Positions 1-7,931 of a stretch of DNA of 12,500 nt are shown piece after piece (the stretch's first letter is position 1; the number at the start of each line of letters is the position of its first letter). The stretch is from Chromera velia (taxonomy: Eukaryota > Sar > Chromeraceae): NCBI GenBank assembly GCA_018398765.1, contig JAHBMJ010002502.1, positions 1-12,500 on the forward strand, read 5' to 3'. Below the pieces are notes generated by a model, which saw nothing but the letters and a program-made list of their open reading frames with translations, was not told the DNA's origin and searched no databases. A program made the position numbers and the translations under genes.

Positions 1-30
1 CAGACAGACAGACAGACAGACAGACAGATG

Positions 31-91
<61 letters not shown>

Positions 92-104
92 ACAGACAGA
101 CAGA
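1..104. repeat. CAGA/CAGG tetranucleotide microsatellite
   Basis: Read directly. Seven CAGA units (1-28), one TGGA variant (29-32), seven CAGA units (33-60), seven CAGG units (61-88) and four CAGA units (89-104). It lies downstream of the 263-499 exon of the minus-strand gene, so it is probably intronic there and appears as TCTG in that transcript. Positions 105-262 between the array and the exon hold no gene I can recognise. Confidence 0.95.
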
Positions 105-262
105 CCAGAGATAGAAGTAGAGCTGTTTTTTTCAGTCGTTCACCAAGAAGGCAGATGACGAAATCACAGGAAGGACAGGACGAAACGCCGGAATGCAAAA
201 TTAAGAAGTGAAAAGAAAAGTATCTCCTCTCGATCTGCCTTCCTTTTTCTTTCAAGACCTAC

Positions 263-1106
263 CTCCACTTTTAAGTCTGCAATTAGACTCAGAAGTCTGA
301 GTCCCCGTTCTTGCAACTCCATCAGTGCGGGGATGTTTCTCCTCTCGAGGGCGACTCCAAGAAGAGCCAAAGCCACCTGGAGATCGATGATCAGGTCCTC
401 TCCCCTCACTGCCCTTTCAATCTGACGATCTATCGGGAGCTCTGGAAGAAAGGCAGGCTGCATGGTTGTGCGACTTCGGGCAACGCAGACCTGACCGAGC
501 TGCAGAAAGGGAATCAACACATGAATCAGACTTCAAGACAATCAGATGAACGGTAAGTCTGCCTTCGTTTACAAACAGAAGCAGAACAGGTGGAGTGAAC
601 AAGCACGGCGTCAGAGAGTGAATGCGATTGCATGAATGAACACACCCACATATGTTGAACGGACGGCGAAGAAATGTCCCTCACAAAAATTAGAGAAACA
701 AATTCTTCGGGGCTTCAGTAGATACCTCAACATCAACGTTCGATGCGAGATTATTCCGCCCCGGCTCTAATGCTCCTCTGTCCACTATTCATGAGAGCCA
801 AGTACCCACCTTTGCGGCCTCGAGAGCTTCTGCCCATGGCAAACCCTCGAGGTTGACCTCAACGCTTTCCTCCCCTCCTGTGGTGACAGCAGGCGGTGCA
901 CTTGCGGGCTTATCATTATCCTTTCCTCCTCCTGTTTTTCCCGACGTCTTCTCCCCCTCTGTGCTTCCTGCTGCACGACCGTTCTGTCCCTGTGCCCCCA
1001 AACTGAGAGACTTTCGATAGGCGGGACGGAACTTGTCGATCGCCAGAAAAGCGGCTTCCGCGTCCTGCATGCATCAGGCAGACGACAGGCAGGGACCAAC
1101 CAAGAG

Positions 1107-1141
<35 letters not shown>

Positions 1142-1493
1142 CTGGTCGGGGGGGCGGAAGAGAGCGAAAGCCTCCCGAGGACGCGGGAGAAGATGCACCA
1201 GCAGAAGGAGAGTAGACAAGACAGAGGCCCTCAAGAGGAGCACCTGAACTCAACAACGCACGAAAGAGAACAAAAGGAATTGCTTTTCTGCTGGAAAGGA
1301 AACAAAAAAAGTCACACTGAAACACCAAGCGCAAATGCTTGCATAAGAAGATTATTGAGGATTCGAAGGAGGAGAAACTGACCTTGAACGCCTGTCTCTT
1401 GATGAATTGGGGAACCGACTGAAGAAGAGCAGCGACACCGAGGTACGGTCTACCCGTGGGAGCTTGAGAGGGAGGGTCTGCGAGGACCGGCAG
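263..1493 (-). CDS. Hypothetical helical protein, partial, three supported exons (minus strand)
   Basis: I do not recognise the family. Exons, in order of transcription: 1383-1493 (37 aa), 810-1064 (85 aa) and 263-499 (79 aa). Acceptors read CCACAG, CATGCAG and TTCTGCAG; donors read AAG|GTCAGT, AAG|GTGGGT and GAG|GTAGGT. All three introns that follow are phase 0, so the frames join without adjustment. The first exon starts LPVLADPPSQ and has a helical stretch ending FIKRQAFK. The second starts DAEAAFLAIDKFRP, passes through a low-complexity Gly/Lys/Ser linker, and ends LPWAEALEAAK. The third has a Leu/Ile/Glu-rich amphipathic helix region around LIIDLQVALALLGVALE and ends LIADLKVE. The gene continues past the left edge, and its start is not settled. 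Introns 500-809 and 1065-1382 hold no other gene; the second contains a GA array. Exon calls rest on splice motifs and frame continuity, not homology. Confidence 0.6.
1112..1140. repeat. GA dinucleotide microsatellite
   Basis: About 14 uninterrupted GA units, read directly. It lies in the intron 1065-1382 of the minus-strand gene, close to the acceptor of the 810-1064 exon. In the transcript it reads CT and is part of the pyrimidine-rich approach to that splice site. Confidence 0.9.
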
Positions 1494-1761
1494 CTGTGGC
1501 AGAGGCAGGGAAAGGGGGAAAAATGAGCAGCACGCAAAGCAATCGTTTCGCAGGTCTCTCTTTCTAGCTTCACCATGAATGAAACGCTCCCTCGCTCGCT
1601 CCTGAGGCTTTTCTTCTTTTGCCTCTTCCCACTTTTGTCGCACAGCCCACCCCTCTTGCACTCACTCCTGAATCAGTGTCGTTGGAGCAGTGCAATCACT
1701 CCTGTCTCTCCGTTTGTAAGCACGACCAGGCTCTGACTGATATTTTATGAGCATGACTGAC

Positions 1762-1959
1762 CACGAGTTTCTTTAGGGCGGCCGCGGGCTTGGAAGGAGA
1801 CGCGGCTGATGCAGTCGCATGGCGGCCTCCGAGAACACCCAAAAACACTGCGGTGTTCAGAAGGCTCCGCAAGGCAGCTGGACGAGATGCTAGAGAGTTG
1901 GAGTCTCTTCCTTGCGTCTCCTCTCTTCCCTTCTCCTCTCTGTGATTCTTTTGCTTCAT
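1762..1959 (-). CDS. Tentative 5' exon of the minus-strand gene, possible targeting leader
   Basis: An open stretch of 66 codons from an ATG at 1959 to a donor GTG|GTCAGT at 1762, phase 0 like the other introns of this gene. It could be spliced to the 1383-1493 exon through intron 1494-1761. After a charged start it encodes a short hydrophobic run (SLLNTAVFLGVLGG), then a Ser/Ala/Lys-rich segment (ATASAASPSKPAAALKK). That order resembles a signal peptide followed by a plastid transit peptide. The roughly 30 charged residues before the hydrophobic run are atypical for a signal peptide. The frame stays open up to 2508, so the true start may be upstream, and the -3 base of this ATG is poor. A second open stretch at about 1550-1661 (with WEEAKEEKPQERARERF) could be another exon, but I could not place clean splice sites for it. 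Confidence 0.3.
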
Positions 1960-3176
1960 CAAGAGACCGAGAGGTTCGTGGTTTCCGTCTCGGTCTCCGG
2001 GACTCCTGTTGGTACCGCTTACAGTGATATCGTCAACTCGCAATCCTTTGAATTCAGTTACACATTCAGGTGCCTCCTCCCGATCACCGTGCGAAGGAGA
2101 CTGAAAAATCGACAACCCGTCTCGGAGACGCAGCAGGTGACTTTGGGGTCTGCTTGGCCGCTTTCCTTTCTTCCTACACCGAACGGACCTAGAGGAATGA
2201 GACACTCTAACCGGCTCCACGAAAAGACTTCTGCGCACATTCCTTGAGCAGCTCTGTCTGAAATTTCCAATTCCATTGAAGGAGACGGCATTCACATCGC
2301 CCTGTCGAGAGATGCCCTCATGCCAATGACTCAAACTCTTGCAAGCCCAGAGCATAACTGAAACGGTGAAAAAGGTCAACTTAGACCAACAGAGAGAAAC
2401 CATTGTCACACACCCAGTCACCCGACAGCAATCTGCTCTCGGCAGTCGAGGTGAGCAAGTAGGGTGGGAGAAAGGCAACAGATGAGAAGAGACGGCCGTC
2501 TCATCCACACTCAGACATAAGTATGTAGTCCCGAGACAAGTTGTTGAGACAACCCCTCTTCGATGTTTGTCTCACACACTCCCTGAAACATTCTGAAATG
2601 TTCGTTCTCACTGAAAATTTGCGAATGGAAAGGCTGTTTGCATGATCATTATATAGTTTGTGATTCAATGATGGTCGCCGGCGTCGAGACTCAGTGTGTC
2701 TGGGAATTTAAGTGCCCCCCCGCTGAGCAGATTTTCCGGGGCCTCCGAAAGTGCATGAGTCGCGGGGCCTTCCAAAGTGGAGTGCGGGTGGTCCGGGGGA
2801 GCGAAATTTGCATGTCGCTCGCACCGACATGCACCGACAAGATACCGACAAGTCAGAGTCATGCATCATTCAGAGTCACCCAGACTGAGCTCAGTATACT
2901 GCAGGAGCTCGAGGATCACAGAGGAATGTATTGATAAGAGGATCCCTCGAAACGTACACCGGTTCGATTTCCGCCCATGCATGCCTTGATCCCAGCATAT
3001 CGCAGCTCACTCCAAATCACTCCAGTGAGTCGAAAAGCGTACCTTCTCATCTGCTCTGGATCGTGGAACTCTGGGATAGGAGCTTCGTTGAATCCGAGCA
3101 CAGTAGACGCACATCAGGATTCTGTTCTCTTTCAATTTTGAATTCCTCTATTTTCAGTGTCAGACCCCTCATCGCC
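1960..3176. other. Non-coding divergent upstream region
   Basis: This lies between the apparent 5' end of the minus-strand gene and the first exon of the plus-strand membrane-protein gene, which are transcribed away from each other. Open frames here (for example 2638-2934 plus) show no domain I recognise. A TATA-like ATTATATAG sits at 2649-2658. Around 2822-2850 there are short ACCGACA repeats, and TCAGAGTCA occurs twice near 2854-2880. A polypyrimidine tract with CAG at 3155-3157 could be the acceptor of an intron with an upstream leader exon, which I could not identify. Confidence 0.4.
2738..2789. repeat. Imperfect 26-bp tandem direct repeat
   Basis: Two adjacent units starting GGGGCCTCCGAAAGTG (2738) and GGGGCCTTCCAAAGTG (2764), with a period of 26 bp. 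They lie in the upstream region shared by two divergent genes. Two units are too few to argue function from sequence alone. Confidence 0.6.
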
Positions 3177-3565
3177 ATGCTCTCTCTTGTGCCCTATGCG
3201 TTGACGTTCGCAATCCTTGTATACAATGTGGACGAGATTCGCACCCAAGCCAACAATGCCGAGCCGGAAGGACCGCCAGCAAAGCCCATGATAGGTGGGA
3301 CCGTCGGCCTGTTTGCCTGTCTGTCTGTCTGTCTGTCTGTCTGAAGAAGGGGAAGAAGAAGAAACATATAGTCTGTCTGAAGAAAAGACGGGAGAAGAAG
3401 AAACATTCAGTCTGTCTGTCTGTCAAGAAGAGGAGGGAAAGCCACCACATATTCTGTCTGTGAGTCTGTATAGTCTGTCCGTCTGTCATGAAGAATAGAA
3501 GGGAGAAGAAGAAACATATAGTTTGTCTGTCTGTCTGAAAGGAAAAGAAAAGACGGTATAGTTTG

Positions 3566-3604
<39 letters not shown>

Positions 3605-6374
3605 CCTCTCTCTCTCTCCCTCTCCCTCTCCCTCCCCCCCTCTCTGTGTCTCTCTGTCTAAAGAACATGACGGTGCCGGTTCCCACGTGCGGTTTTTCTT
3701 TTTTTCTTTGCTCATTTTTTTTGTTGTTTTTCTTGTCTTTTTTTCTCTCTCTTGTCTTCAGTGGAAGCGGCAGAGGATTAGCGTGTGAATCCAGTGATCA
3801 CGTGAAAGTCTGTCGGGAAGGGTGCTTAACTCTCACCTTCCGGGCCCCCTGCCCACTTTGTCTGAGTTGTCATGATGTTCTTTTGCCTTTGTTGCGTTCT
3901 TTCTTTTTGTCTTTTGTGTTCATGAAGAAAAGAAGAGAGAAGAAATATATAGTCTCTCTGTCTGTCTGTCTGTCTGTCTGTCTGACATATATTCTGTCTG
4001 TCTGTCTGTCTGAGAAGAAGAAACAGAAGAGAATGAAGAGAGAGGAAAAGAAAAAGAAAAGACGATATAGTCTGTCTGTCTGTGACTTTTTGTTCTTTCT
4101 TTCTTTTTGTCTGTTATGTACATGAAGAAAAGAAGGGAGAAGAAGAAACATATAGTCCCCCCTGCCCAGTGTTTGATTGTTGGTCCTGTTCTTTTGTCTT
4201 TGTTCTTTCTTCCTTTTGTCTGTCATGTACGTGAAGAAAAGAAGGGAAAGGAAGAAACATGAAGTCTGTGCTTTTTAAAGAAGGGAAGACAAAAAGGAAA
4301 GAAAAGACGATACAGTCTGTCAGTGAAGAAGAGGAGGGAAAGACGCCGTATAATGTGTCAGAGAACGCGCGCGGATAGGTCAATGGAATGAGTCTACATT
4401 GCTCCTGAGTTATCGGTTGATCATGCTTGATGACCGGACTACTTGTCCTTCGCCCCCGTACTCTCATTTTCCTGCTCCTCCGTCTTGCAGAGTGGCCCCA
4501 TGTCAAGGAGCTTGTTCTGTTTGCCAATGAACAAGAGTGGTGTATGAATTCTGGAGCCTGCAACTTTCTGAACGATGCGACTCGGAGCCCTGCCGTGGCG
4601 AGAGGGGTCAAGTACGCCGGAGCTGTCCTGGTCATCTCTGTACTGGTCAGTCTGTCGGTTTTGTTTAGTCCAATCTAAAAGTCAACTCGTAGCGACATTC
4701 CAACGGCACTCTTGAATTCTCTTCTGTATTCTCTTTGCAGGCTGATCTGATCACTCAGGCGACTTTGTTTGTCCTTGAATTCCTCTGGTGGACTTTGATG
4801 GGGTTGGTCAGCCACTTGGTTCTCTCTCCCGTTTTTGTGATTCTCTACTGCCTGGGACTGAGGGACCTTGTTGAAGACCAAATCGTCTCCCCCTTGCTTG
4901 ACACATTCTCCTGGAGGGCACATTGTGAGGAGAGCTGGGTGGCCTCCAAACTTGGGACTTCGCACGCCGTGGGGGGCACCAACGCGCAAAGACAGGCGTG
5001 GAGGGCTTCCACAAAAGTGTCAGTGAGTCAGCAAGGCAATTTGTCCTGAAAAGGTCAAGCTCTCTAACTGGCCAGCCAGGGAGTGACTCCCGCGGTTGGG
5101 CCCTTTTGATTTTGTCGCATCGCTCGTCCGTCTTACCGCACCCTTCTCTTCTTTGCGAGCCTGTATTCAGTCCTCCCGCATTGATTCAAACAGTTCTTTT
5201 GACTCGTTGCAACTTCCACCGTTTCGTCCTTCATCGATTCACTCATCCATTCAGTGATCCATCCATCCATCCATTTGGTCATGCACTTATGCATTCATTC
5301 ATTCATTCATTTTTTCATTCATTTTTTCATTCATTCATTCATTCATTCATTCATTTTTTCATTCATTCATTCATTCATTCATTCATTGTTTCATTCTTTG
5401 ATTCATTCATTCATTCATCCATTCATACATTCATTCATCCATTCATTTATTCACGCATTCATTCATTCATTCATTCATTCATTTTGTCATTCATTCATTC
5501 ACTCATTTATTCATTCATTTATTCACGCATTCATTCATTCATTTCTTCATTCATTCATTCATTTATTCACACATTCATTCATTCATTTCTTCATTCATTC
5601 ATTCATTCATTCACTCATTCATTCACTCATACATTCACTCATTCATTGATTCATTCATTCATTCATTCATTCGCATTCATTCATTCATTCATTCACTCAT
5701 ACATTCACTCATTCATTGATTCATTCATTCATTCATTCATTCATTCTTTCACTCATTCCCTTTCTCCTTCTGGCTTCTCCTGGCTGCCTCCCTTGTCCCC
5801 TCTCGTGGCTCACAGAGCCATGAGGCAGATCGCACACGAGGCGAGAAAGAAAGCCGGGGAGGTCAGGTTCGAACGACAAGAACTCATACGCCTGCGCACA
5901 GAGTCCATGCAGAATCAACAAGGATCGCCTGTCCGACCCCCCCCATTTCCCCCCACTCTCGACGACACACCACGACCAGTTCATAGAGAGAGACACCAAG
6001 AGCCCCCACAAGCTGCGAGAAGAGCCTCCCCAGCACAAAGGGAGCAGCCCCGTACAGAGAGACCAGACCCCCCCCCCGCTGCAGCAGCACCCAGAGGGAT
6101 GCCTATGAACCCGGACGGAGACGGGGATCTCTTCGGAGGGCCTCCCAGAGGACGAGTGCCCCAAGGGGACAGAGATGTGTTTGGAGGACCCCCCATACGA
6201 ACGATGCCGCAAGGACCCCCCACCCCTCAAGCAGGCCAGGAAGAGGCTGTCGTTGGCGGTTTGATGCCGCCAGGTGCGCAGGGACAGGGGGCACTTCGTC
6301 AGAGGCGGGGGGAAGGAAGTGGCGGTGGAGCGCGGCCTCGGAGTCCGTCTCCGTATCCGGAAATGGGTGTTTAG
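3177..6374 (+). CDS. Hypothetical membrane protein with Pro/Arg-rich C-terminal tail, four exons
   Basis: Proposed exons: 3177-3294, 4491-4645, 4741-5022 and 5829-6374, giving 366 residues and a TAG stop. Introns 1, 2 and 3 are phase 1, 0 and 0. A G left by exon 1 joins AG at the start of exon 2 to give Glu40. Residues 4-20 (VPYALTFAILVYNV) are hydrophobic, as a signal anchor or transmembrane segment would be. Residues 79-105 and 109-131 (ending LSPVFVILYCLGL) make a longer hydrophobic region, probably two further helices. The last exon begins with a charged helix (EARKKAGEVRFERQELIRL). It then becomes a disordered tail rich in Pro, Arg, Gln and Gly with a duplicated 16-residue FGGPP motif. 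I do not recognise the family. The start at 3177 has a GCC ATG context, but an upstream exon is possible. The 5828 acceptor is not the first AG after the pyrimidine tract; it was chosen because it keeps the frame. Confidence 0.55.
3317..4084 (+). repeat. CTGT and CT microsatellite arrays
   Basis: Read directly: CTGT runs at 3317-3343, 3566-3590, 3957-3983, 3993-4012 and 4071-4084. The second grades into CT/CCCT repeats to about 3655. All are pyrimidine-rich on the transcribed sense strand of the surrounding gene. They are separated by polypurine GAAGAA-type segments. Confidence 0.9.
3690..3761 (+). other. Unusually strong polypyrimidine tract ending in CAG
   Basis: About 70 bases almost entirely T and C, ending CTTGTCTTCAG. 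This looks like a very good 3' splice site inside the first intron of the membrane-protein gene. In the two frames closest to exon 1 the sequence after it soon stops. The third frame stays open (starting SGSGRGLACESS) but has no good matching upstream donor. It may be a cryptic or alternative acceptor. Confidence 0.35.
3844..4266 (+). repeat. Interspersed 75-110-bp repeat with pyrimidine and purine arms
   Basis: Three related copies at about 3844-3953, 4085-4156 and 4156-4266. Each has a pyrimidine arm (TTCTTTCTTTCTTTTTGTCT type), a short TGTNNATG-like centre, and a purine arm that starts GAAGAAAAGAAG and ends near ACATATAGTC. In copy 2 the centre is the palindrome ATGTACAT. Copies 1 and 3 also share a CCCCCTGCCCA-type start. 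Purine-arm fragments alone recur near 3342, 3378 and 3487. The two arms are roughly complementary, so imperfect hairpins are possible. Confidence 0.65.
5023..5828 (+). other. Third intron of the membrane-protein gene, carrying the CATT array
   Basis: Donor TCA|GTGAGT and proposed acceptor GAGGCAG at 5822-5828. The first 230 bases are unique sequence with no recognisable gene. The rest is mostly the CATT array. Exon 3 and exon 4 are in different frames across it, and the exon 3 frame stops soon after the donor, so the intron must be removed to join them. Confidence 0.55.
5292..5750 (+). repeat. Long CATT tetranucleotide array
   Basis: About 460 bp of CATT units with scattered CATC, CACT, ATTT and TTTC variants, preceded by CATC units near 5259-5275. 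CATT repeats contain no stop in this orientation, so every frame can stay open and gives an artificial His-Ser-Phe-Ile protein. It lies in intron 3 of the membrane-protein gene. Confidence 0.95.
6117..6212 (+). repeat. Duplicated 16-residue coding repeat (FGGPP motif)
   Basis: Two adjacent 48-bp coding units in the last exon of the membrane-protein gene, residues 282-297 and 298-313: GDGDLFGGPPRGRVPQ and GDRDVFGGPPIRTMPQ. Shared positions are Gly-Asp-x-Asp, Phe-Gly-Gly-Pro-Pro, Arg and Pro-Gln. A short linear-motif repeat in a disordered tail is the simplest reading. Confidence 0.8.
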
Positions 6375-6473
6375 ATTCTGCCACGAGATTGTATGCGCCG
6401 CCCGGAAATTGAAACTTCACCTAGGGTTTGGCTGCAACTTTGGCGGGGGGAATCAACTTTGGCATCGATCAGT

Positions 6474-6510
6474 GAATCAATGAATCAATCAATCAATCAA
6501 TCATGCAATC
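6474..6510. repeat. Short AATC tetranucleotide repeat
   Basis: About eight AATC-type units with one ATGAATC and one ATGCAATC interruption, shortly after the stop codon of the membrane-protein gene. It marks the change to the AT-rich island. Confidence 0.8.
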
Positions 6511-6549
6511 AAAACATATTCTGTGATCATTTAGTATTATCTGACTTAG

Positions 6550-7009
6550 ACTGACTAATCTTAACTATAGTAACTACAGCTGATTCGATTTTAAAACATT
6601 TTGACAGACTACTGATATTTGGTTTTTTTAATTTTTTAAATACTAGCTGTTGCATTTGTTTTTATTATTCTACGATTACCGATAGCATAGCATAGCATTG
6701 ATATTTTGGATAAGTATTCTTCTATAAGAAGTGGTTGGTTAAGTAGAGATTGATGTATTTGTTCCTATCGTATTTATGATGATTGATGTTTTTGTTGTGC
6801 ATGTCGCATTCCCATATATAAGAAGCAGATCTAAGAACAAAATGAGCAGATCTAGTCTAGTCTGTCTTTATTGTTTTATACGTTTAATATAGTGTTTGTC
6901 ACTGTTTGATTATTGATTATAGTCGATTTTATGTAGTCATTGTATGCTTAATGAATTATGATGAGGATCACTGAATATTACTGACTAATACTAACTATAC
7001 CAACTATAC
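6550..7009. repeat. Dispersed 30-bp repeat pair in the AT-rich island
   Basis: Two copies at 6550-6579 and 6980-7009, 430 bp apart and in the same orientation. Both begin ACTGACTAAT and then carry TAACTATA and AACTA at matching spacing; 24 of 30 positions match by eye. Confidence 0.55.
6815..6822 (+). promoter_or_regulatory. TATA-like element
   Basis: TATATAAG on the plus strand, the best TATA-like match I see upstream of the Argonaute gene. It is about 1.1 kb before the proposed start codon and sits in AT-rich sequence where such a match is easy by chance. It would need a long or spliced leader to be relevant. Confidence 0.15.
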
Positions 7010-7524
7010 TTATGAGAAACATAACACTACTATTAAAATAACGCTACTGTCGTACGTTACATAGCACATTTTTTTCAGCAATCCGTAATGTTCGATTCCG
7101 TGTAGTGCACTCACAATACTCATGTTCTTCCCCTGCTCCCGTGTGTTCCCCCCTTCCCACCTGGGGGGGGCAAAAAACAGACGTTTTTGTGACTTTATGC
7201 ATGGCGCAGCTATAGGTGCCCGCGCGCAAAGCGCCTCCAAGTAGTGTTCCGTTGATTGCTCGAATTTATTTTCACATACGGTGCATGGACGTTTGTCTCG
7301 CGAACAGATCGATGTAAAGACGTGTATTAGACGTGTTGTTCCATATCACGTTCATGCAAGCAATTGATCAGGCCTTGCTTTGCAAATCGCTAGTCGAACT
7401 CAGAACATGAATGTGATGCATCGATCTCTCCTTGGACTCTGGAACAGATTCGATCCGTGAGTCAGTCATAGGAGACCGAACTGCAGTCAGCCAAAAGTAC
7501 CCCGCGGTGGGTTGAACGCTATCT

Positions 7525-7581
7525 ACCCTCAAGGGTGCCTTTTGCCGATTCCTTTCCGTGAGGCCAGTGGTCAGGCCACTG
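7525..7581 (+). other. Two short hairpins in the presumed Argonaute leader
   Basis: ACCCT-CA-AGGGT at 7525-7536 and CAGTGG-TCAGG-CCACTG at 7565-7581, both with perfect stems. They lie 350-400 bases before the Argonaute start. Function is unknown. Confidence 0.35.
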
Positions 7582-7800
7582 AGAGAGAAGTCTAACGCCG
7601 TGACTGAATCCCTAAGTCCTTGGTTTGAAGAGAAAGGAGGGCTGTCCGAAAGACGTCGAGCTTTGCTCGCGAATTTTTCTTCAAGTTTGCGAATTCACCA
7701 ACACCCAAATGCGCACCGTCCAGTGGCATATCGGTACCGGAAACACAGGAACATCTTATTCGTAGTGACACCTTGCTTCCAGTCTCTTTCTGCTCCCAGA

Positions 7801-7817
7801 GGGTGTTTTTTTTTCAG
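7801..7817 (+). other. Possible 3' splice site of a leader intron
   Basis: A run of nine T followed by CAG at 7815-7817 is a good acceptor. It may end an intron in the 5' untranslated region of the Argonaute gene, since the Argonaute frame has a stop at 7905-7907 and so cannot be coding this far upstream. No matching donor was identified. Confidence 0.3.
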
Positions 7818-7931
7818 TATTTTTGTGGAATCGGCTGACTCATTGAAGAGCGGCACGGTTCCTTTTGGTGAGACACGGATAAAAGCAGCAACCAACAAGT
7901 CACTTAAAGAGATTGGGAAAAAGACGGAAGG

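Larger units (their letters stand above)
3295..4490 (+). other. Repeat-filled first intron of the membrane-protein gene
   Basis: Donor ATAG|GTGGGA and acceptor CGTCTTGCAG, about 1.2 kb. Most of it is CTGT/CT microsatellite and polypurine repeat (separate entries). Long open frames that read through it consist of repeat sequence and are not convincing genes. Confidence 0.5.
6375..7931. other. Non-coding region with AT-rich island, upstream of the Argonaute gene
   Basis: About 6480-7080 is clearly richer in A and T than the surrounding genes and has no credible coding frame. From 7080 onward composition returns to that of the window. The stretch should include the 3' end of the membrane-protein gene and the promoter and leader of the Argonaute gene. 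Open frames at 7010-7240 (minus) and 7558-7971 (plus) have no domain I recognise. Confidence 0.6.

Noticed and set aside
2940-2980. GGTTCGATTTCC resembling a tRNA B box
   Set aside because: The flanks do not form a five-pair T stem and no acceptor or anticodon arm is found upstream.
3407-4226. Long minus-strand frames across the CTGT region (Asp-Arg-Gln-Thr repeats)
   Set aside because: They are translations of CAGA-type repeat and polypyrimidine tracts with no domain content.
4998-6374. A 458-residue plus-strand open frame rich in His, Ser, Phe and Ile
   Set aside because: Most of it is the stop-free CATT array in an intron. Only the last exon (5829-6374) looks coding, and exon 3 of the same gene is in another frame.
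5733-6420. Minus-strand frames opposite the last exon of the membrane-protein gene
   Set aside because: Shadows of the Pro/Arg/Gly-rich coding exon; no splice or start context supports them.
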